This document shows, piece after piece, positions 54,301 to 64,000 of a stretch of 64,000 nt of DNA (its first letter is position 1; each line of letters begins with the position of its first letter). Origin of the DNA: Plasmopara viticola. Taxonomy: Eukaryota; Oomycota; Peronosporomycetes; Peronosporales; Peronosporaceae. Below the pieces are notes generated by a model. That model saw only the letters and a program-made list of their open reading frames with translations. It ran no database searches and was not told the DNA's origin. The stretch lies in contig MBPM02000012.1 of assembly GCA_001695595.3 (NCBI GenBank), forward strand, positions 620,001 through 684,000, given 5' to 3'. The position numbers were made by a program, and so were the translations under genes.

Positions 54301-57300
54301 TGTTACGTGCTGATTTATATTTTGGTTTCTGGAAAAGAATTGTAGAGCGCATTGTGTCTTTCATGTATTAGAGTGAACGTGATAAGGGTGCGTACAACTT
54401 GTGCGGTCTGATGTCTTCTCGAAGCTGCAGAACGCAATCAATCTCTCCCAAACCTTCCAACAAGCCACTGAGCGTGTGACGAGGTACGGCCTTCTTGCAC
54501 GCACCGCTCTGTCGCTTATCAGACTAAGCTGCACAGCTTTTATTACCTCAAGCTGCTTGTGTCGTTTGCCTCAGGAGGCAAGCTGTAACTCATAAGCGAG
54601 TCTAAATTGTTCAGAGGTTTGGTATGTGGTACGCTTATCGATAATTTACTTCCTTTGTTATAATCAAGTAGGTCTTAAGATAAAGATTAGCGATCAGACA
54701 AATTAATCTTCCAAGTGATTTTTAATAGATTTTTGTAGGACTTCGTTCGTGGTGTACTACAAATACTTTGAACTGTACTGACTGTGTGCTCGATACAGAT
54801 TCGGCTCATATCATGATCATATTGCATCTAAATACTCATTAAGTGACGAGAAACTGCTTGAAAGGTGTCGAACTAAAACTTCGATCGGTAAGATTTTATT
54901 GTCTTGAGACAAATATTATCAATTACTTACATTTGGAGTGGTTCACAAATCAGAAGAAACATAAAGTATTGCTTATGCAAAAATCAGGCCAGCTCATTGT
55001 GCGCATGGCAAGCTCCTTATGTGGCTACAGCTTCTTATCTACAAGATGGAATCTAATATAAAAATGTGATTTTGGCTATACAGAGATATGTTTCCGAGCT
55101 TGTCTTTTCTGGGTGTAAATAGCAAGCTTAATCATTTTTTTACTATGTGATGGGCAACCTGAAAGCTAATCTTTCACAATGCGATAATGGCTTTAAGAGA
55201 TAAAAGCAGAGAGTAACTAGAAATTAAATTAGCTGTATTCAGCGCATCTGGTAAAAGCATCGATATTTTGGCAGCTGCAACTTATTAGATACCCGCATTC
55301 GGCGAAATCCCATGCATCAAAAGTTATCGATATGATAGTATCACTGACCCAATCGATATTTATTTCATGCTAAATTTTGGAGCAATACTAATAGTTTGGT
55401 GCGATACCGATAGCGCATTCCTAATGAGCTTCTTAAATATTGCTAGCCAGCAAAATTTGCTAATCCCAGACCTTGAGCTGCTAACGCCTTATGGCGTTTA
55501 GCGACTGGGCAAAGTCAAACAAGTGCCCCCTAAGACTTTTCTTCATGCAATCAAATGGATGCTAGATCAGCTGTACAAACACCGTTTGACGTCCTTTTTC
55601 AAAGGGTTTGTAAAGGTATACCGAAGTCTACTTAGACAACGATGTACCATAATTAGCCAAATATACATCTTCCTTTGTGATAGTCGTATAGGTGAATCCG
55701 CTCCAACTTTTATTTTATCCAGGATCCGCACAAAATCATGCTACGTATTAATTAACCAAAACGAATAGTCCATTCAACCGCAAAGGCACTCCTTTCGATG
55801 CTGATGAACATATGATTGGCTGGCGCGAGCTGATTAGCTTTGATTCTAGCTACCTTAATGCGTCTCTATTGCCAACAAATCAACCTCGGAACAAAGTGTT
55901 AGCAGGTACAAGCCTTAAGTTTGTTTGCGCGACCGCAAATGTAGCAAAATTACTCAATGTCGCGAAAACAATGCTGGCCCTTTCGACATCACCAGTCATA
56001 ATAGTGGCCCCTATGATTTCCATTTTTTAAGGAAACATTCAAGTTCCGTATTTAAGGAAACCAGTATACTTCATCAACATCAGTGATGCACCGAAATGCG
56101 CGAATCAGTAACACAGTCTTTCCCAGAGTAAGTGTTGATGCAGATTGTGAGTGCGCCTTAGTTGCCATGTTTTGCTCAGGTTTCGAGCACAGTAAGAAGG
56201 TGAGGAAGGCTGGGATCTCGACTCTAGCACCCATTCAACAATCAAATTTTGAATAATAAATTTCATTGGCCCCGTACTTCCAAGAGCTAATGCATTAAGA
56301 GGGTACTTACTGTAACTTCGTTCCAGGCACGCAATAACTTTTGTGCCGTGCGCTTCTGTTCAGCTGCTATCATGGCAGTAACGATTCATTGCAACACTTT
56401 CAGCGTATTTCAAAACGATGTCATAGATCAGTTGAAGACACGAAGTATCGAGTCTGAGAACACGTCAGCTTTTAACAGAACAAACTTTCGGCTTGGAACT
56501 CTATCGTCACCTCAAAGTCAAATTTTCAAAATATCACTTCTGCATTATTGCTTACGAGGGATGACATTTCGTGGTTAGAAATTCAGTCGCTAAGTCAGAA
56601 TTAAAGGAAGAAGAAATGGTATATTAGTAGCGGCACCGAGTTGTCGCTATCCAAAACTTTTTTTCAAATCAACGCACATCCGACAATGAGTGGAGCGCGC
56701 ATCGCTCCGATATTTTGTATTTAAAAGGCGACTGGTAGATGAGTACTTAATCAACCATGTATGTATTCTATCGCCTTCTTGAAACCGCCTGTAATTTATG
56801 ACAATTATGTCAAGGACTTTAATGGTGCTCGAATATCGTTCGAGATATCTTGATATACATAACAGGCATGGAACTGGCAGGACATCATTTTAGAGGGAGG
56901 CGTTGATGCTTCACTTGATAAAATACCGAACATTAACACCATAAGTCAGACTAATTGCTGCGCTGCTCAAAAAGAAGCACAAAAAACGCCCTTTTTTGGA
57001 TCGACAGGACGATAGCAGCGATGTAATCATAAAAGCTGTTTGGGTATGAAGGATGTGAATGAGTTTCTTGGGGGGATAGTATAGCTTGGTACATAAATGA
57101 GCTTGCTTCTGGTCTGTTTGTATTCTAACAGCTTTTTATTTGGATAAATAAGATAAGGACGACCCAGACTACTTACAATCAGGTGCACGCAGCGCTCGCA
57201 TGGGTTGCACGGGCGAAAGCTGGGCACATACCCGGCAAACAGCCTTTCAGAAGATTTTTGCTATGAGAATGCGTAACAATCACTTTAGAGAATTATCCTG

Positions 57301-57949
57301 TCGGCAAGCTTTATTTTCGCCTACTGCTCACGCTTTCTTGCCTGCGAAGAAGGAAGGAATGAAAACGTTGACAGTTTCTTTTGGTAAGCCCTCACTTTTT
57401 AAACAAATCAAGTTGATTTTGTGATTGTACGGCCTCTGAGAAGACTTTTTGTGCACTCAATTTTTGAATTAAACGACAGTGTCTCGAGTGTTTTTAGTGG
57501 TTAAGTAAGGCTATTTCAATTGTAATCACAGTGAAAGAAGACTGACAGGTTTAGTTTCTCTGCATCGATATTGGGTGTGGCGTGGTCACACATAACATCT
57601 CAGAAAGGGTGCATGCATACAATCTTTCGGTGAGCGCGTGCTTGCGGTTCTCGATTTTAAATTCTTGAGATTGTAGTTTGAATAGTGACTGTTTTATCCT
57701 CCTTCTCGTAAGTCAATAAAATCAACTGCAATGTGAACGGACTACATCTATTATTAATATTTTTGGTAATTCTCAATTTGCAAACCAGTGTAGACATCAA
57801 TGGGCTCCTCAAGACTTTGAGCCCAAAAGAATTTGGCTATTGCAACGCCACTTTTCCCTCAAATTAGATCTTGAACAACTTACCTGTGCATTGTGCTTCT
57901 CCAGCTCAGTGATTTTGTATTCTCTCACAGCATCCTGCATACAATCGCT
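51356..57949. other. Gene-free, AT-rich stretch
   Basis: No gene was recognised over about 6.6 kb. Frames are short with no motif. The one at 54401-54595 (+), just after a TGCGGTCTGATG context, is slightly GC-richer but unassigned. Confidence 0.45.
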
Positions 57950-58924
57950 TTAAGCAAATAATCGCCGGCATGCATGGACTTTGCCATCCCAAGGCTCTAA
58001 TACATTACAGCGTCCCATTTTGCGAGCCAGATCCGCAAGTATATCAACCTCAATACACCGGTCACTAAGCCGGTAAGCCGCCCTGTACAGGTCCCATCCC
58101 TCATGCACACTTAATGTGCTTGAAAAAGCATTTTGTTGCCCTGGAAATCGAGACAGAAATTGACTCGTCCACAAGCTACTCAAAATTAAGTGCATGCTAC
58201 TGGAACCGCGGGCAATTTTCACGAAGCCAAAATGGGATGGCGTATGGCGCCGCAAGGGATCCTTGGACATCTATGTGCTTTTTTTCAGTGAATTCAAGTC
58301 TCGGTTGCAGCACAATGCGCTAGGTCTGTGGATCAAGCTCTAATTTTACACGGCAGCCGTCAACCGTGCTTACGGCCTTAGGGTCTTCGACTTCGCACTA
58401 CCATCTCTTTTGGGACTCTTTACCTTGAGAAGCCGCTTTCATTTATGGCACTGAAGGACATGTCGTTTTCTCGGAATGCAGTACGATGCTGGACTGTCAC
58501 GACCTGCTGTTTGTGTCGACTAACGCAAACTCCGTTGTTTTTTTACTTCATCTGCAACAACGTGCTTCGGAGCGTACGAATCCATCGCAATGAGTATATA
58601 TGCCACATCAAGAGAAACGGCGCTCAAGTTGCTACGTGAAATTTCACTCACAGCGACTCGCAAAAGCCGCTTACAAACCTCGACTCAGTGATCTTGCCGG
58701 TATGTGGTGGAAGGCGGTGCCCAGCACGGCTTGGGAATGCATCCTAGCACAGCATTGGTGACGCTTCTCGCAAACGTCACTTCCCCGATGCCAACGCCAA
58801 CCCAAGCCTCGTTCAAGTGTACTGAGTCACTCTTGCCTTGACCTTCCAGAGACCTCGCTGACTGACTGCGCTGATCCGATATCCGATATACGACATCGAC
58901 AGCGATGTCGTGACTAGCCCTCAT
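57950..58924 (-). pseudogene. Degenerate coding-like block, unassigned
   Basis: This block is more GC-rich than its surroundings. Successive minus-strand frames look like worn protein code: DIAVDVVYRISDQRSQ (58685-58924), then RVKLELDPQT and KKHIDVQGSLAAPYAI in another frame, then 57950-58270. No piece matches a family I know, and frameshifts or stops separate them. It may be a transposon or a dead gene. Confidence 0.3.
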
Positions 58925-59710
58925 GTATTTCTTGAGCTTCCTGTTTTTGCTTTTGCTCTTAGTTCTTACTGCTCTAATTTTCGTAGCCTATGTACAATGT
59001 AAAACTTCTTGCAGAAGATTGGCTTTGTGCAATGGCCGATTACCGCAACTAACATACGTATCTCGGCCATTAGTGATCTTTTATTAAAAGTCTTGAGCTT
59101 AGGTGCAGTGTATCGAAACCGAATGGTGTGTTTTCATCCTCATGAGACTTAATTAATCTGAAAACCCCACTTTAAAGCTACATGGAGAATGTGTTATAGG
59201 AGGAAGATAAAGTGAATTTAGGCTCTTTGAGTACTAGTAAATCTCATACCTTCGGTAGTGCCTCTAGTTGGAGAGTCTCTGCTTAAACACGACAAATCGG
59301 TAAAATGCCAATAATCTTAGTAAACAGGGTCTCTTTTCCAGCCACAACATTGTTCGTGACAAATATAGAATAACTTTTTTGTATCTTCGCAATTTTATAT
59401 GCTACCATCTATTATTTTAACTTCGGTACCCAACTGTGACATTACACTTCCCGCGTTTTCTTGCAGATCCATGTAACCTGCTTGTTCATCATTCAGCCAA
59501 TGGTGCATCCGCAGAGCTATACGACCCTCTTCGTCATTCAGTTCTGTTATTCAGGTGCATATCTTTGCTAACCGCGGTTGATACCCACCTATTCGACTTG
59601 GTCTTCAGTTATGCTACCATAGTAAAGGAATGTAGAAATCATACTCTAGCTACCAAAAAGTTTTTTGCTAAAAAACTATATATCTCACTTTAACAGAAAA
59701 CCAATTTGCC
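58925..59710. other. Intergenic stretch
   Basis: AT-rich DNA upstream of the gene at 59711. The frame at 59436-59693 (+) has no motif. No core promoter matching the oomycete initiator was clear. Confidence 0.4.
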
Positions 59711-60331
59711 ATGGAAGGTTCCTTCATCCCGCCACCGTTCCCGTTTCCAGAGGCTTGGCCGCGTGTCTTTGCTGACCAACGAAATCATCAGGAAAGAAAG
59801 TGGCTCAGTCCCAAAGCATTCGATCCGGTGCAACGACATGCGTCAACAGCAGCAAAGCCCACTGACCCGTTGCCTGTCGCTGCTTCTCCTTTGGTCGCTA
59901 AGCCGCAAGGTAGAAATGAGGTCGAGACTGACGGCGAGTATGAAGTTGGCTACATTCTAAGTGATGAGTGGCGAGAGCGTTTTCAGTCCTCAACGCGACT
60001 ACAGCAGTTACAGCGGCAGGAGCGATTGCGCAACACCAAAAGCAAGAAGAGGCAACAGTCCCAACAAAAGCAAGCCAAGCAGCAAAGACAGACCTCAAAC
60101 ACTACCAAGGCGCTAAGTGCAATCACCGCAAATCGGTCAAGTCACTTGCACCATGAAATACAAGCTGCTAGAACTCGCGAGTTGGCTCAACATTGGAAGC
60201 GACAAGGCAATAGCAGTCTTTCTCCAGATTCACCGGTTGCAGCGCTTGAGACTTCGCTAAATGCGCTTTTTGACGAGTTCTGCGATACGTACCAACCGGT
60301 GATGTGGCCGCACGATCCTTTGCAAGTGTGA
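59711..60331 (+). CDS. Basic coiled-coil protein, unknown function
   Basis: An intronless 206-residue frame with a true ATG. The N-terminus is Pro-rich (EGSFIPPPFPFPEAWPR). The middle (about residues 88-130) is rich in Gln, Arg and Lys and likely forms a helix or coiled coil (QQLQRQERLRNTKSKKRQQ). The C-terminus is more ordered-looking, with ARTRELAQHWKRQ and ALFDEFCDTYQPVMWPHDP. Composition and codon use differ from the AT-rich flanks, supporting a real gene. It converges on the MYB gene. I do not recognise the family, and nothing indicates secretion. Confidence 0.65.
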   Translation: MEGSFIPPPFPFPEAWPRVFADQRNHQERKWLSPKAFDPVQRHASTAAKPTDPLPVAASPLVAKPQGRNEVETDGEYEVGYILSDEWRERFQSSTRLQQLQRQERLRNTKSKKRQQSQQKQAKQQRQTSNTTKALSAITANRSSHLHHEIQAARTRELAQHWKRQGNSSLSPDSPVAALETSLNALFDEFCDTYQPVMWPHDPLQV

Positions 60332-60467
60332 AAACTTCATGAGCTTATAGTCAATGGATCCAAATCATCACCTTAATTCAAATATGGTCTTTACTCTTGC
60401 CACAATTTGGTGCAAGAGCCAAAGGTTTACAATTTATAGTAAATTGTCAACGCACCAAGCGTCATGG

Positions 60468-61625
60468 TTATTTGCTGATCTTTTTTCCGACGCATTCTGT
60501 GCTGTCATGCGAGACCTTTGATAGCATGCGGCGCCGTTCGCGGGAATAATAATGATTCTTGATTGCGTTTTCGGACCGCCCCGGTAGTTTCTCGGCAATC
60601 AAGACCCACTGCGTCGCGTGCATGGCAATGGCTTCACTCAAGATCTTGTCTTCAGCAATTGTCCACGGTGTCTAATCAAATGAAGAGTCACTATCAGAGT
60701 CAACATTAGCAGTGGTACGCATATTACCACTAACTTTCTCGATCGATGGGTCGAGGTGGTTGATGAACCGTTCGCGACACTGGTTTCCGATCCTTCCAGG
60801 CAAGAAAGCAGCAATCTAAAATGTTCATTATCGTCAGTACAAAGTCCAGTGGCCTACTAGAGTCAATCATAGCTTGCACGCCACCTTTGTCCATTTTCGT
60901 CCAAGTGCCGCGACCTTCTCTACCAAAACCTGATCCTCGCTTTGCGTCCACATTCCTTTGCCTTTCAGGACCTTGTTGTCCAACGTACGATACCATTGTT
61001 GCAGACACTGCAAGTCTGTGCGTTGAGGTAATTGAGAGGCAATAAACAGCCAATTTTTCGCTCCATGCGTTGCTACCAACGTTCGGAGCTTTTCCTTCTC
61101 GGTGGCCAACCACCGTTGCGGCAAGGCTTTCTTCCTATCTCGTCTATTGTTTGCTGTTCTCCTTGCCAACAAAAGACAGCGGTTCTTGACGCTTTCTGCA
61201 CTTCTGCCATCCATTCTCTTGGCTATCTTGGCCCACTTGGGTCCCAATGTACGCTGCAAGTGCACCAGCTCCTGATCGTCCTCCGTGGTCCATGTGTTTG
61301 ATGCTCTCAGCGACACGTTCACGTGGTTTTCAAACCTTTCTCGACACCGTTTGCGATCTCGTGATGGAAAGTGTCGCGCAACTACGCTCCACTTCCTTCT
61401 ACCCAATGCTTGTACTAGCTTTTGGAGTTTCTCGTCTTCTTCCGGTGTCCACGACGAACGCCGCGTGGCATCCGATGTTCCTTTAGGGTAAATTGGAGAC
61501 GGGTCACCCAGTGAAGGCGAACGCGCGTTCCCAATCGACACAGTCTGTTCGTCTTGTTGCACATTGGCAAGCAACTGTCCACGCTGGATGAGATGCTCGA
61601 TGCGCTGCCTTTTAGTTGTTGACAT
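60468..61625 (-). CDS. MYB-domain protein with five MYB repeats
   Basis: Three exons (61625-60885, 60815-60735, 60671-60468; introns 69 and 63 nt) give 341 residues. Five MYB repeats can be placed: WTPEEDEKLQKLVQALGRRKW (about 57-104, key Trp), WTTEDDQELVHLQ..LGPKW (about 110-154), RWLATEKEKLRTLV..NW (about 170-216), WTQSEDQVLVEKVAALGRKW (about 224-272) and WTIAEDKILSEAIAMHATQW (about 275-320). The last two end in IAAFLPGRIGNQCRERFINHLDP and IAEKLPGRSENAIKNHYYS, the recognition-helix forms of R2 and R3 in classic MYB proteins. The protein is therefore probably a nuclear DNA-binding regulator. The first repeats are more divergent; snRNA-activating SNAPc4-like function is an alternative, since those proteins also carry many repeats. 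Confidence 0.9.
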
Positions 61626-61779
61626 TTATACCAAGAATTTTACGCCAACGAATTCCTTAAATTGATACGCACCGACATCGTTAGTAGGGTATCATATTTA
61701 ACGAGCTTCTGGGCTTACCAAAATTTCTTCATGTAGTTGACCCATTTTATATCTAAAAATTAATATAGATTCTCAGTTT

Positions 61780-63307
61780 CTAGCAACTTTTGAATTGACA
61801 TCGCATTTGTCTGCATGATTTTTCTCTAATATCGACGGTGTGTGTGGTGGCTGCGGCGCGAGGTGTGACAAGCTCAGACAGATACGACAAATCAATAAGC
61901 TCTGGGCGCGACGGCTCCACTTCACGTTCCAAAGCAACCGGCCGCGAATTTGGATGCAGGGGGTCCCATTCTTGCATGGCTGATGGCATGTTGTCGGTCG
62001 ATTGCACTAAGCTGCGAGTCACACCATCACTAGTTTGGCGAAGAAGTTGCCTATCGTAACCGTGTCTACGGGCTAAAAAGCGGCCTTCACGTGATTCATT
62101 GTCGATGGAATCTGTCATGGACGTCGAGCAACTCGAGTGCACGCTAGACTGCATTGTACAGACACGATCACGGCTTGACTTTGATAAAGCTGTCCCTAGG
62201 AAATACGATTTTTAGAAATATTTTTTTCATAAATTTCTCGCCAATCGTACCATCAAGTGCGGACTCGACTGGGTCGCGAGCCGTGGGTTTGTTGACCTGG
62301 TGAAAGTCGAAGAGACTAAAGCTACGACTCGTGTAATTGACCGATCCTGTGTTGACAGCACATGCAAGACACATACGATGATTCTTGCTGCTTGCATCGA
62401 TGCAATTGTAGCGGATATTCACGCACTTTTTACACAAGATTTTGTCACAAAAGCGACATCGTTTGGCGGTCGTCCACTTGGAAATGCAATCTCCACAAGA
62501 GTTACAGTCCCGATTCTTATCATCTCCGCTCGTTATCGAGTCGATTGAGCAAAGAGCTGTTCGAAAGTTGAGTTGACGCATGACCCGTAGCACATGGTTC
62601 AGACTGTCTGCCGCCCTCTTGTTGGCGGCAATCGCTTGTTGCACGATCCAGTTAGACGCGCCCTTGCTGTCAACGTGGATCAAGGTCACGTGCTCCAGTA
62701 TGTCGGGACGGTCGGTCTCACGAAAAATCACCCCCGACACGCGCATGTATGTCCGGACGGGTCCATCAGGATGCTGTGATGCTGGACAGCACAAGTGATT
62801 GACTGATCGCATGCTGCGCGCCCAGACACGATGGCCCGTTTCAGGATCCACGAACGAGTCCATGTATTCGAGAAAACAGACGTCTCGGCCATTTGAAAGC
62901 GTCGACGGTGGCTTCCAAAGGGACCAGCGCATGGACACAGCGTGCAGTGGCTTGTCGAGGGAGGGTTTTGCAAGCTCGTAGAGCCGACGGGAACGTGCCG
63001 CGTCCGAGATGATTGGCATGCGTCCACTCTGATCGAGATACAAGGCCGCAACTTCTTCAATGGTGCCATGCAATGCCGACGTCGTCCACATGGCGAAGGA
63101 CTTGCGGTTGCTGCCATGACGACGCGCCAAGTTGAAAATGTGGCCGTCGCTGCCGAGCTGCACGGCCACCTTTAAGGCTGGAAACAGCGCTTGATACGTT
63201 GCTTTTGCCTCATTCAGAAGATTGTCCTGATCCTTTTTGGACAGCGGCACCATTTCCAGCGCATACGGATGGTCAGGTAATCGCGAGTACGTGTATTGAT
63301 GCACCAT
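61780..63307 (-). CDS. START-FYVE lipid-binding protein
   Basis: Exon 1 (63307-62207) starts at a true ATG and encodes a START-like domain (about residues 20-235). It continues with a FYVE-type zinc finger (about 270-320), CNSCGDCISKWTTAKRCRFC and then LCKKC and MCLAC. A predicted 58-nt intron (62206-62149) joins in phase to exon 2 (62148-61780), which adds a Ser/Arg-rich tail, for 489 residues in all. Without splicing the protein would end at 62168 after 379 residues. START plus FYVE is an architecture greatly expanded in oomycetes. The finger is expected to bind phosphatidylinositol 3-phosphate on endosomes, though the full R(R/K)HHCR motif is not present here. Ligand unknown. Confidence 0.82.
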
Positions 63308-64000
63308 CGGCTCACTTTTTTACGCAACTGGAAGAAAAATGTACTTTGAACCTCGATCACTGGACATCCATCTGAAGCAGACAAGGACGAAAGGACACGT
63401 CTAATACCAAGGTACATGTACAGAAGGAGGATGTGCCAAATCCGCATACTCGCGTCGACAGAAGGCAAAAAAGTGGACAACAAAGCTATTTACTGTCCCG
63501 TTTGAACTGCGTTTTGGTCACTTATGTTTCCAGACTGGTTGAGAAAAAGCCCTAAACCGGGTCTAGAAGCTCGGATTGTTAATGAGAGGCCTTGCTTGAA
63601 GCGTTGTCCACGAATGTAGTATTTTTTCGTGCTCTTTTATAGCACCACTCGGTATAAAAATGGCGGCAATCTACGGACGTGGCGTTTTTTGTACGCGACA
63701 TACATCTCAGTGGGTTTGAAGTGGGGTCATGTGCAACCCAGTTGATGGCCAGCTAAATCGTGGGCACGTGGAATTGTGTGGCACATCAATTCGTTCTTCC
63801 ATTTTACAGATAAATCAATCGACAGAGCCTCTTGGACTGTAAAGTTCTATGACTTGTTAAGAAGGCCCTAAATGCTTAATCATGCGTGTGTGTGTGCCAC
63901 AAGTTGTTTGTTGCCATCATTCTGAGAGGTCAAATTAGCGATTTTATATCACCAATCAGCTGCGGGCGTAATCAGTATGATGGTCACAATTTGTGGAGTT
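63308..64000. other. Upstream region of START-FYVE gene, no further gene
   Basis: No gene seen to the window end. The minus-strand frame 63214-63483 overlaps the START-FYVE start and has no motif. Confidence 0.45.

Overview
The window looks like nuclear DNA from an oomycete, most likely a Peronosporales plant pathogen (Phytophthora or downy mildew type). The evidence is a secreted transglutaminase-elicitor (GP42/Pep-13 family) gene, a START-FYVE protein, a plant-pathogen-type core promoter (initiator plus flanking region), short introns of 54-89 nt, and broken receptor-like kinase and MULE relics. No rRNA gene, intact tRNA gene or CRISPR array was seen.

The layout alternates compact gene islands with long repeat-derived deserts. 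Island 1 (1-1.9 kb) has the 3' end of a CBS-domain gene facing a CDF zinc transporter. A desert follows to 12.4 kb; it holds a decayed LTR copy with a tRNA-headed SINE-like insert. At 12.4-14.7 kb a duplicated repeat leads into the elicitor gene, which is broken by a 26-bp tandem duplication. After a second LTR-derived copy (about 16 kb) comes island 2 (18.5-29.7 kb): cohesin RAD21, an eight-unit degenerate EF-hand protein, GTP cyclohydrolase I, translesion polymerase REV1, a receptor-like kinase relic and ribosomal protein uS3. The desert at 30-45 kb holds a MULE transposase relic, Copia-like fragments, two adjacent SINE-like copies and a 24-bp minisatellite. Island 3 (45.3-51.4 kb) has a three-RRM protein, a four-pass membrane protein and a ten-exon ACSS3-type acyl-CoA synthetase. 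After another desert, island 4 (59.7-63.3 kb) has an unknown basic protein, a five-repeat MYB protein and the START-FYVE protein.

The island genes are mostly housekeeping (chromosome cohesion, lesion bypass, pterin synthesis, translation, RNA binding, propionate or acetate activation, zinc transport). They sit close together, often convergent or divergent; GCH1 and REV1 share about 200 bp of divergent promoter. The host-interaction and receptor genes, by contrast, sit beside repeats and are broken. That matches the gene-sparse, repeat-rich compartments known for effector-like genes in oomycetes. Exon structures were inferred by eye from splice signals and reading frame, so every junction is a prediction. 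Many long open frames here begin with TTG, GTG or CTG; starts given below are ATG unless stated.
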